Source: Tenacibaculum holothuriorum
Lineage (GTDB): Bacteria > Bacteroidota > Bacteroidia > Flavobacteriales > Flavobacteriaceae
NCBI RefSeq assembly: GCF_002120225.1
Contig: NZ_LAPZ01000002.1
Location: 372,001-436,000, forward strand
Reading direction: 5' to 3'
Length of the DNA: 64,000 bases
Part shown: one piece after another, positions 17,678 through 23,343 of the stretch
Numbering within the stretch: the stretch's first letter is position 1
How the letters are laid out: each line of letters begins with the position of its first letter
Notes under the pieces: generated by a model
Told to the model about the DNA's origin: nothing
Seen by the model: the letters and a program-made list of their open reading frames with translations, nothing else
Database searches by the model: none
Made by a program: the position numbers and the translations under genes

Positions 17678-18292
17678 TTATTTATAATTAGATTTCACTA
17701 GGCATTTATCATTCTCCCATTTCCCTTTTAGTTTTTCTTTTGAGATAAGAGCCCCGTCACAAGTTAAAAAACGACCTTTCTTATCTTTTTTAATTACTCT
17801 TAATTTCCCTGATTTAATTGCATTGATAATTCGATATACCAGTCCTTTTTGAGATGTTTTATTTCCTTTTATAGCCAACGAAAGCCCTATTTCATTGTTA
17901 AACAGATCCATTTCAGAAGAAACTTTATCAGGAATAACTCCATCCTCTAATTTTCTCTTTTTATACGTTTGATAATTCTCTTTTTCATGCGCTTTCCCTA
18001 AACTTCTTGCAGCACTCTCACCTATTTCTTGTCGTAAACATGCCATCCAATAAGCATGACGAAAAGCATCTACCTGCCCACCTGCTCCATCTTTATCTAA
18101 CAAAGGGGAGTTTTTTATAGAGTCGGAAACTCGATTTGCTTCACGTGAAACATTCAATGCTTTTTTTGCTTTAAACGGATGAAAAAACACCCACATTTTT
18201 TTAGGTCCAGAAAGATTTTTAAACTTCTGCCAGTTTGTTTGTCCAAAACTACCTATTGAAACTAAGAATAAAAGAAAGAAATACTTTTTCAT
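17678..18292 (-). CDS. Exported DUF6973-like protein
   Basis: The ATG at 18292 gives 204 residues with a signal peptide ending S-F-G-Q; a start seven codons upstream only extends it. After a basic region the core has D-A-F-R-H-A-Y-W-M-A, then S-L-G-K-A-H-E and S-E-M-D-L-F-N-N-E-I-G. This histidine/aspartate pattern is, as I recall it, that of the uncharacterised domain DUF6973, found in bacterial secreted and toxin-like proteins. The conserved R-H, H-E and M-D-x-x-N-N residues look like a metal or active site. Two cysteines near the end could form a disulfide. It stands alone, divergent from the AraC gene; function unknown. Confidence 0.75.
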   Translation of the reverse strand: MKKYFFLLFLVSIGSFGQTNWQKFKNLSGPKKMWVFFHPFKAKKALNVSREANRVSDSIKNSPLLDKDGAGGQVDAFRHAYWMACLRQEIGESAARSLGKAHEKENYQTYKKRKLEDGVIPDKVSSEMDLFNNEIGLSLAIKGNKTSQKGLVYRIINAIKSGKLRVIKKDKKGRFLTCDGALISKEKLKGKWENDKCLVKSNYK

Positions 18293-18379
18293 CTTTTTAA
18301 TTATAGTACTCAAAAATACTTCGTGTATTTTGTGTTAGCAAATTGTTTTTTTTCGACCAATAAAAAAACTATATAGATA

Positions 18380-19234
18380 ATGGCTGTTCAAAATATAACT
18401 TCTTACGCTTATAAAGACATATTTAGTTTACAAACGGTTCAATTTGAAAAAGCTTGTGTGGTAAATAAGCCTAAACAAATAGAAAACTATAAAATATTTT
18501 GGATTAAAGAAGGAACAGGCACTTATCATATAGATTTTGAAAGTTATTCATTTAACGGAAATGTACTTTTTTTCCTTTCTCCTGGTCAAGTTTTTTCAGT
18601 TGATTCTGAAAAGATAAAAGAAGCGTATCAATTAAGTTTCAATCGTGATTTTTACTGTATTCAAACACACGATTCAGAAATATCTTGTAACGGTGTTTTG
18701 TTTAATAATGTTTATGAAACTCCTCTTGTTGCTCCTTCTGAAAAAGATGTAAAAAAGCTCAGTTTTATCATTGATTGTTTGGTAGAAGAATTTCAATTAA
18801 ATGAAGCTGCACAGTATGAAATGTTACAATCATATTTAAAACAATTTATTATTCATTCAGTTCGAATTAAAAAAGAACATTCTTTTGTAAAAGAAGATTC
18901 TGAAACTAAGCTTTTTAAAGATTTTAGTTTATTAGTAGAGCAAAACTTTAAACAGCTACATAGTGTTACCGATTATGCAAATAGACTAGGGGTTTCACCT
19001 AAATCATTAACAAAACACTTTCAAAAAATAGGCTCACAAACTCCAAGTGATTTTATTAAAAATAGAATTATCACTGAAGCTAAAAGACAACTTTTATATT
19101 CTAATGAAAATGTAAAACATATTGCTTTTGAATTAGGATTTAATGATCCTGCGTATTTTTCAAGATTCTTCACAAAAGCTACAGGTAAATCTCCAAAGAA
19201 ATTTCAACAAGAAAAGGAATTATTTTTTGCTTAA
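18380..19234 (+). CDS. AraC-family transcriptional regulator with cupin-type sensor domain
   Basis: A 284-residue cytosolic regulator. Residues 20-130 form a beta-rich AraC-type cupin domain (G-T-G-T-Y-H-I-D-F, F-L-S-P-G-Q-V-F), and the last 100 residues carry two helix-turn-helix motifs, A-N-R-L-G-V-S-P-K-S-L-T-K-H-F and A-F-E-L-G-F-N-D-P-A-Y-F-S-R-F-F, ending T-G-K-S-P-K-K-F. The ligand is unknown. It is separated from the downstream AhpD-like group by two apparent small RNA genes on the other strand. Relatives often regulate an adjacent carboxymuconolactone-decarboxylase gene, which makes the 19.7-20.8 kb group its most likely target; that link is inference. Confidence 0.92.
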   Translation: MAVQNITSYAYKDIFSLQTVQFEKACVVNKPKQIENYKIFWIKEGTGTYHIDFESYSFNGNVLFFLSPGQVFSVDSEKIKEAYQLSFNRDFYCIQTHDSEISCNGVLFNNVYETPLVAPSEKDVKKLSFIIDCLVEEFQLNEAAQYEMLQSYLKQFIIHSVRIKKEHSFVKEDSETKLFKDFSLLVEQNFKQLHSVTDYANRLGVSPKSLTKHFQKIGSQTPSDFIKNRIITEAKRQLLYSNENVKHIAFELGFNDPAYFSRFFTKATGKSPKKFQQEKELFFA

Positions 19235-19238
19235 AAAC

Positions 19239-19326
19239 AAAAAAACTCGCAACTTTTGGGGGCTACGAGTATACGGGGTTATTATTAAGGGAAATAAATA
19301 TAGGGGATATAATTATTTCATAATCA
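19239..19326 (-). ncRNA. Candidate small RNA A (twin of the one at 19394-19489)
   Basis: On the minus strand a TATATTTG element (19332-19339) is followed by about 88 bases without a start codon or ORF, ending in a hairpin made by ACTCG and CGAGT followed by seven T (the terminator). The transcript would contain several CCCC/CCC tracts that are not in the terminator stem, which suits base-pairing with G-rich mRNA regions. The same order of elements recurs 155 bases upstream. The exact 5' end is estimated. Confidence 0.6.
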
Positions 19327-19331
19327 CGTTT

Positions 19332-19380
19332 CAAATATAAGACGCTTTTTCCTTATATTTCTTAACATATGTTAAGAAAT
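19332..19380 (-). promoter_or_regulatory. Promoter and palindromic operator of small RNA A
   Basis: TATATTTG (minus strand, 19332-19339) is the -7 element. Upstream, 19357-19380 is a perfect 24-bp palindrome with core TTAACATATGTTAA, placed 23 bases from the -7 element and therefore over the -33 region. The shape resembles a Crp/Fnr-type site, but the regulator is not identified. Confidence 0.6.
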
Positions 19381-19393
19381 GATTTTTTTGCAT

Positions 19394-19489
19394 AAAAAAA
19401 CTCGCAACACTTTTAGGGGCTACGAGTAGTTAGTTCTATCTTATAGGGGGAATCATATAGAGAAATGTATAATCCCTTCACTTATTATA
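19394..19489 (-). ncRNA. Candidate small RNA B (twin of the one at 19239-19326)
   Basis: The second unit has a TATATTTG element at 19495-19502 (minus strand), about 96 bases without an ORF, and a terminal hairpin ACTCG...CGAGT followed by seven T. The terminator region is nearly identical to copy A (AAAAAACTCGCAAC and GGGGCTACGAGTA on the plus strand), while the 5' part has diverged except for C-rich tracts such as ATTCCCCC. Duplication followed by divergence of a regulatory RNA is the simplest reading. Confidence 0.6.
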
Positions 19490-19494
19490 CACTA

Positions 19495-19553
19495 CAAATA
19501 TACACTTACTATTACTATTTACCTATTAACATAGGTTAATAAATTACCTATGT
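19495..19553 (-). promoter_or_regulatory. Promoter and operator-like palindrome of small RNA B
   Basis: The -7 element TATATTTG is followed upstream, after 23 bases, by TTAACATAGGTTAA (19526-19539), one base different from the perfect core of copy A. It overlaps a second inverted repeat, ACATAGGT/ACCTATGT (19529-19553). The nearly identical spacing in both units argues for a real binding site. Confidence 0.55.
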
Positions 19554-19658
19554 GCAAGTACTAGGAACTTCTGTCCATTTTTTAAGGTCTATTCTCGTCG
19601 CATCTTTGTACCAGAATTTTTAATCATTCTTTTTTGAAGAATATAAACACTTAAAAAG

Positions 19659-19763
19659 ATGAAAGAAACACAAAATTATCAATGCCCTAATTGTTGGGGA
19701 TATCAAGAATACGATGCTCAATTTCCTGAAAGAGAAATTTGCAACTGTAACAATAATAATTAA
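19659..19763 (+). CDS. 34-residue zinc-ribbon-like microprotein
   Basis: A short ORF with an N-terminal C-P-N-C (Cys9, Cys12) and a C-terminal C-N-C (Cys28, Cys30), a spacing suitable for one zinc ion, rich in aromatic and acidic residues between. It starts 20 bases before the stretch leading to the AhpD-like gene (gap 20 bases) and is in the same orientation, so the two should be one transcript. An ATCTTTG promoter-like motif lies about 50 bases upstream. Too short for ordinary gene calling; the regular cysteine pattern and position support a real gene. Role unknown; a redox or metal-related partner of the downstream CxxC protein is possible. Confidence 0.65.
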   Translation: MKETQNYQCPNCWGYQEYDAQFPEREICNCNNNN

Positions 19764-19783
19764 TAATCTTAAAAAATATAACC

Positions 19784-20341
19784 ATGAGTACAAGAATTGA
19801 AACATTAAATCCAGAAACAACAACTGGTGAAGCAAAAGAATTATTTAACGCTGTACAAAACAAGTTAGGTTTTATACCAAACTTAATTAAAGTTTTCGGT
19901 AACTCACCAGCTACTTTAAAAAGTTATTTAAGTTTAGGAGAATTAACCGCTAGCGGAAACTTTTCAAACAAATTTAGAGAGCAATTAGCTTTAGCTATTG
20001 CAGAAGAAAATGAATGTAACTATTGTTTATCTGCTCACACTGCTATTGGTAAAATGAACGGATTAACCGAGGCAGAAACTGAGCAAAACAGACAAGGAGT
20101 CTCTAACGATGCCAAAACTCAAGCAGGTTTAGAGTTTGCTAAACTAGTAACTAAAAATCGTGGAAACGTAACTTCAGAGCAACTTTCGGCAGTAAAAGAA
20201 GCAGGTTATAACGATAGTGACGTTTTAGAAATTGTTTTAAACGTTGTTTCTAATACATTAACAAATTATGTAAATCATATTGCTGAAACTGAAATAGATT
20301 TTCCAAAAGTTGAAGCAGGAAAATTTACTGTAAATATTTAA
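19784..20341 (+). CDS. AhpD-like carboxymuconolactone decarboxylase family protein
   Basis: A 185-residue all-helical protein with the peroxidase-type motif E-x-N-E-C78-N-Y-C81-L-S-A-H85, in which the two cysteines and the histidine form the AhpD redox/proton-relay site. Relatives reduce peroxides or act as alkylhydroperoxidase-like oxidoreductases; the decarboxylase branch of the family lacks the CxxC pair. The protein therefore probably takes part in peroxide or oxidative stress defence in the cytoplasm. It is preceded by the zinc-ribbon microprotein and followed by a cupredoxin-like gene, with an AraC regulator nearby. Confidence 0.9.
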   Translation: MSTRIETLNPETTTGEAKELFNAVQNKLGFIPNLIKVFGNSPATLKSYLSLGELTASGNFSNKFREQLALAIAEENECNYCLSAHTAIGKMNGLTEAETEQNRQGVSNDAKTQAGLEFAKLVTKNRGNVTSEQLSAVKEAGYNDSDVLEIVLNVVSNTLTNYVNHIAETEIDFPKVEAGKFTVNI

Positions 20342-20360
20342 AAACTGTTTTGGTTTAAAC

Positions 20361-20410
20361 GAGTAGTGTTTTAAAGTTTTACACGGGAGTTTGTCTTAAA
20401 AACACTACTC
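20361..20410. other. 12-bp inverted repeat between the AhpD-like and cupredoxin-like genes
   Basis: GAGTAGTGTTTT and AAAACACTACTC pair perfectly around a 26-base loop. It is followed by A-rich sequence instead of a T run, so it may be an mRNA-stabilising or processing stem, or a leader structure for the next gene, and not a standard terminator. Confidence 0.5.
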
Positions 20411-20452
20411 AAAATCAAAAGAAATTGTAACATCAAATTAACTTAAATAAAC

Positions 20453-20815
20453 ATGAAAAAATTAATCGCAATTGTAGTATTCGTATTAGGTTTTGCTTTT
20501 CAAGCAAACGCACAAGAAGTAAAAACTGTAAGCTTAGAACAAACTAAAGGTGAGTTTACTCAAAAGTCTATAACATTAGATGAAGGAACCTATGTTTTTG
20601 AAATTTCTAATAAAAATGTAGGACATGATGTAGGTTTTGTGTTAGCTCCGAAAGGAAAAACCGACCAAAAGCATCATATTAAAAATGCATATGTTACTTC
20701 TTTAGTTAAAAATAATAAGAAGTCTACATCAAAAAAGGTAGCATTAAAAAAGGGCGAGTATGTATATTTCTGTCCGTTAAATCCAACGCCACAATATACA
20801 CTACTTGTTAAATAG
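20453..20815 (+). CDS. Exported cupredoxin-like protein, copper ligands incomplete
   Basis: A 120-residue protein with a signal peptide ending A-N-A-Q. The mature 99 residues have the cupredoxin strand order: a T-Y-V-F-E-I-S-N strand, N-V-G-H-D-V-G-F with the first copper His, and near the end K-G-E-Y-V-Y-F-C-P-L-N-P. In a blue copper site the Cys is followed within about ten residues by a second His and a Met; here the sequence after the Cys is P-L-N-P-T-P-Q-Y-T-L, with neither. It is therefore either a degenerate cupredoxin, or one that binds metal differently. Its position after the AhpD-like gene suggests a stress- or redox-linked role. A strong terminator follows. Confidence 0.8.
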   Translation: MKKLIAIVVFVLGFAFQANAQEVKTVSLEQTKGEFTQKSITLDEGTYVFEISNKNVGHDVGFVLAPKGKTDQKHHIKNAYVTSLVKNNKKSTSKKVALKKGEYVYFCPLNPTPQYTLLVK

Positions 20816-20836
20816 GTAGATTTTAGATTAATGCTC

Positions 20837-20861
20837 AATCCCGCCAATTGGCGGGATTTTT
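20837..20861. terminator. Bidirectional terminator between the cupredoxin-like gene and dgt
   Basis: AATCCCGCCAATTGGCGGGATT is a perfect GC-rich palindrome followed by TTT on the plus strand; it also serves the converging dgt transcript. Confidence 0.88.
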
Positions 20862-20870
20862 GCTTATAAA

Positions 20871-22208
20871 TTATATAATATTTCCTGTTATTTTTTTGTG
20901 AAGTCTAATTGCAAATCCGTCTGATAAACCAGCTACATAACTGCATATTTGCATAATTCTATCGTACACATATTCTTTTTCTTGCTGATATTGATCTGGT
21001 AATAAGTTCAGCACCAATTTATCGTAATTAGACATTTTGTTATCATGCTTATTGTTTAATGCAGTAACAAAAACATTTAGTAAATCGGCAATAATTTTAT
21101 AACCTGCTACCTCCTTCTCTACCACTTCTTTACTCTTGTATATTTTTTCTACACAAATAGCTATAATATCATTTATTTGAGCTTCGTATTGACATTTATC
21201 TAACAATCCTCTATCAAATTCTCCTTTTAAAATAGCATCTTCATTATCTAAAAATATAGTAACAGCTTCTTCTATTAAAGAACCGATGGCAATAGCACGT
21301 AAATAAGCTGTACGATCTTTTTTATGTTGAAGCGCATAATACTTATCTCTATTAATATTCTTGGTTAGCTTAGACATGTATTCTAAAGCATAACTTTCGT
21401 CTATTAATCCAAGGTTTATACCATCTTCAAAATCGATTATTGTATAGCAAATATCATCTGCTGCTTCTACTAAATATGCCAATGGATGACGATAATACGA
21501 AACTCCAGAACTTTCTTTTTTAATCAATCCTAAATCAGAGACAATATCTAAAAATGCTTCTTTTTCGCTTTGAAAGAAACCGTACTTCTTATCTACAATA
21601 TGTGGTGTTGGTTTCTTTGGTAAAGACTCTTTTGGATATTTTATAAATGCTCCTAAAGTTGCATACGATAAACGTAAACCTCCTTCGATTCCTTCTCTAC
21701 TTTCAGTTAGAATTTTAAATCCGTTTGCATTTCCTTCAAAATCAATTAAATCTTGATACTGCAAGTCGGTTAACTCATTTTTATACAGAAGTCCTTTTCC
21801 TGTTTTAAAATACTCGCCAATCGCTTTTTCTCCTGAATGTCCAAAAGGTGGATTTCCAATATCGTGCATTACAGAAGCTGCTGCTACAATAGCACCAAAA
21901 TCGTTAAAAGTGTAACCTAATTCTTTTAAGTTCGGATGACGTTCTAAAAGTACCTTTCCTACTTTTCTCCCTAATGTACGCCCAACTACAGAAACCTCTA
22001 AACTATGTGTTAAACGCGTATGAACAAAGTCGGTTTTAGAAAGCGGAATTACCTGTGTTTTATCTTGTAAACTACGAAATGCCGATGAAAATATAATTCT
22101 ATCATAATCTACCTCAAAACCTAAACGAGTTTCGTCTTGTGCTGCTCTTTCTCTTTTTTGAGTATCTCCGTGTTTTTTTAACGATAGGAGTTGTTCCCAG
22201 TTCATCAT
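20871..22208 (-). CDS. dgt: dGTP triphosphohydrolase (HD domain)
   Basis: A 445-residue cytosolic enzyme of the dGTPase family, which splits dGTP (and in some members other dNTPs) into the nucleoside and triphosphate. The start region E-R-A-A-Q-D-E-T-R-L-G and R-I-I-F-S-S-A-F-R-R/S-L-Q-D-K-T-Q-V are family signatures. The HD metal site is seen as R-L-T-H68-S-L-E and M-H115-D116-I-G-N-P-P-F-G-H, with a later D-D-I-C-Y-T-I-I-D. Bacteroidota members are somewhat shorter than the E. coli enzyme. Its nearness to nrdAB and trxA makes a local group for nucleotide pool control. Confidence 0.93.
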   Translation of the reverse strand: MMNWEQLLSLKKHGDTQKRERAAQDETRLGFEVDYDRIIFSSAFRSLQDKTQVIPLSKTDFVHTRLTHSLEVSVVGRTLGRKVGKVLLERHPNLKELGYTFNDFGAIVAAASVMHDIGNPPFGHSGEKAIGEYFKTGKGLLYKNELTDLQYQDLIDFEGNANGFKILTESREGIEGGLRLSYATLGAFIKYPKESLPKKPTPHIVDKKYGFFQSEKEAFLDIVSDLGLIKKESSGVSYYRHPLAYLVEAADDICYTIIDFEDGINLGLIDESYALEYMSKLTKNINRDKYYALQHKKDRTAYLRAIAIGSLIEEAVTIFLDNEDAILKGEFDRGLLDKCQYEAQINDIIAICVEKIYKSKEVVEKEVAGYKIIADLLNVFVTALNNKHDNKMSNYDKLVLNLLPDQYQQEKEYVYDRIMQICSYVAGLSDGFAIRLHKKITGNII

Positions 22209-22233
22209 CTTCTAAAATTTTGTCGAAAATACG

Positions 22234-22263
22234 AAAAAAGAGAAGCCTTTAGACCTCTCTTTT
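22234..22263 (-). terminator. Terminator after the unknown gene at 22274-22945, copy 1 of a duplicated hairpin
   Basis: On the minus strand AAAGAGAGG and CTTCTCTTT pair and are followed by a T run. A nearly identical hairpin lies at 23263-23290 after nrdA. Confidence 0.75.
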
Positions 22264-22273
22264 AACTTAATAA

Positions 22274-22945
22274 TTATGCCACCTTCCAAAAAGTTTTTAT
22301 CTCTCTTGCAGTATCTTTAATTTTTTCTAAAAAAAAGAATTTATTTTTGGGAGAAGAAATCATTCTACCATCAAAAACATCTAAAGAAAAACATAATTCA
22401 GGTAAAATTTTTGCTCCATAATCATCTCCAATTACCTTTAAGTATTCTTCAATTAAAAAAGATACTTTTTGAGAATCTTCTAAGCTAAACACATTCCTTT
22501 TCGATATGTGTATTTTTATTCCACCAATATATTTTTCTTCATTATATATTATAGTAAAAATAACATCTGGAGAAACTAAAACTTCAACTCCTTCTATAAA
22601 AATTGATTTTATTTTTGGTTTCTTAATAATATCTATTTTATGATTTCTTAAAATACTAGGTATTTTTATTTTCATATACCTTTGGATTGCCTCAATAGAA
22701 ATAGTTTTGTTTAATATTTGCCTAGGTTTAACAGGCATCCTACTCTTAAGTCTTTCTAACCCTTCTATAATAGGTTTATTATCTCCATTGTTTGCCAATG
22801 ATTTTTTAATACTAGCCCTTGAGGTTTGATATAATGATATCATAAATTTATTAGGCTCTTTTTGTTGCCTTATTATTCTTTTCTTTTTAGACTCTGTCCC
22901 TTTAGAGAAATCTACAAATTGATTGATTGAAATGAAATATTCCAT
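22274..22945 (-). CDS. Protein of unknown function, possible PD-(D/E)xK-like core
   Basis: A 223-residue, lysine-rich soluble protein with no signal peptide or membrane segment. I do not recognise the family. The middle contains V-L-V-S-P-D-V-I-F-T-I followed about 15 residues later by Y-I-G-G-I-K-I-H-I: a P-D, strand, x-x-K arrangement that resembles the active site strands of PD-(D/E)xK nucleases. The acidic residue expected between them is not clear, so this is a weak hint only. The gene lies between two nearly identical terminator hairpins and beside a candidate ncRNA, and looks like an insertion between dgt and nrdA. Confidence 0.65.
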   Translation of the reverse strand: MEYFISINQFVDFSKGTESKKKRIIRQQKEPNKFMISLYQTSRASIKKSLANNGDNKPIIEGLERLKSRMPVKPRQILNKTISIEAIQRYMKIKIPSILRNHKIDIIKKPKIKSIFIEGVEVLVSPDVIFTIIYNEEKYIGGIKIHISKRNVFSLEDSQKVSFLIEEYLKVIGDDYGAKILPELCFSLDVFDGRMISSPKNKFFFLEKIKDTAREIKTFWKVA

Positions 22946-22963
22946 AAATTATATTGTTTTTTA

Positions 22964-22996
22964 ACTTATTAACTTTTTGTTTTTTTGTTAATAAGT
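22964..22996. repeat. 10-bp inverted repeat upstream of the unknown gene
   Basis: ACTTATTAAC and GTTAATAAGT pair perfectly with a T-rich spacer of 13 bases. It lies 18 bases upstream of the minus-strand start at 22945 and immediately before the candidate plus-strand ncRNA, so it could be an operator for either. Confidence 0.5.
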
Positions 22997-23217
22997 CGGT
23001 TCGCAAGCCTAGAAACAAGGCCATAAAACTTGTTTTAAGCTCTTATAAAATTTAGAAAAATAACTTGGTGAAAAGAATACTGTTTTGTAAGTTTGAAGAA
23101 CAAAGAAAGAGATGAGTTAATCTCAATACTCTTTTTCTTTAATAATTTTTACTCCCGTCCAAAGGAAAAAATTAAAATATTTTACCAAGAGCGATATTTC
23201 CAGTATCGCTTTTTTTT
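22997..23217 (+). ncRNA. Candidate structured noncoding RNA
   Basis: About 220 bases without an ORF lie between divergent/convergent neighbours and end in a strong plus-strand terminator that no plus-strand gene would otherwise need. Local stems can be drawn: GGTT-CGCA-AGCC (about 22998), AAACAAG/CTTGTTT (about 23013-23034), and a nested AAAGAG...CTCTTT with TGAG/CTCA inside (about 23104-23132). No match to RNase P, SRP, tmRNA or tRNA cores was seen. The 5' end is a guess. The flavobacterial 6S family is one class to test. Confidence 0.4.
23190..23217 (+). terminator. Plus-strand terminator with no upstream plus-strand gene
   Basis: AGCGATA and TATCGCT pair around a 7-base loop and are followed by seven T. 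The nearest plus-strand protein gene ends more than 2 kb upstream, beyond minus-strand genes, so it probably ends an RNA gene. Confidence 0.8.
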
Positions 23218-23262
23218 ATGTTTTGTTTCTACTCTATATATTTATTTTTAAAATTTTCTTTT

Positions 23263-23290
23263 AAAAGAGAAGCCTTTCGACTTCTCTTTT
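23263..23290 (-). terminator. Terminator after nrdA, copy 2 of a duplicated hairpin
   Basis: AAAAGAGAAG and CTTCTCTTTT form a perfect 10-bp stem with the loop CCTTTCGA. It differs from the hairpin at 22234-22263 by only a few bases, loop included. Confidence 0.8.
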
Positions 23291-23343
23291 GCTTTAAAAT
23301 TAACTTACTTTCGCCCTTCAATGAAAGCATTTAATAACTATTT

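Noticed and set aside
19620..19835. 71-codon minus-strand ORF opposite the zinc-ribbon microprotein
   Set aside because: It covers the start of two plus-strand genes, is Leu/Phe/Ile-rich as expected of antisense AT-rich DNA, and has no start context. The plus-strand Cys-motif ORF explains the region better.
22995..23012. GGTTCGCAAGCC resembling a tRNA T-arm
   Set aside because: No acceptor stem, anticodon arm or CCA end can be placed around it; treated as a local hairpin in the candidate ncRNA.
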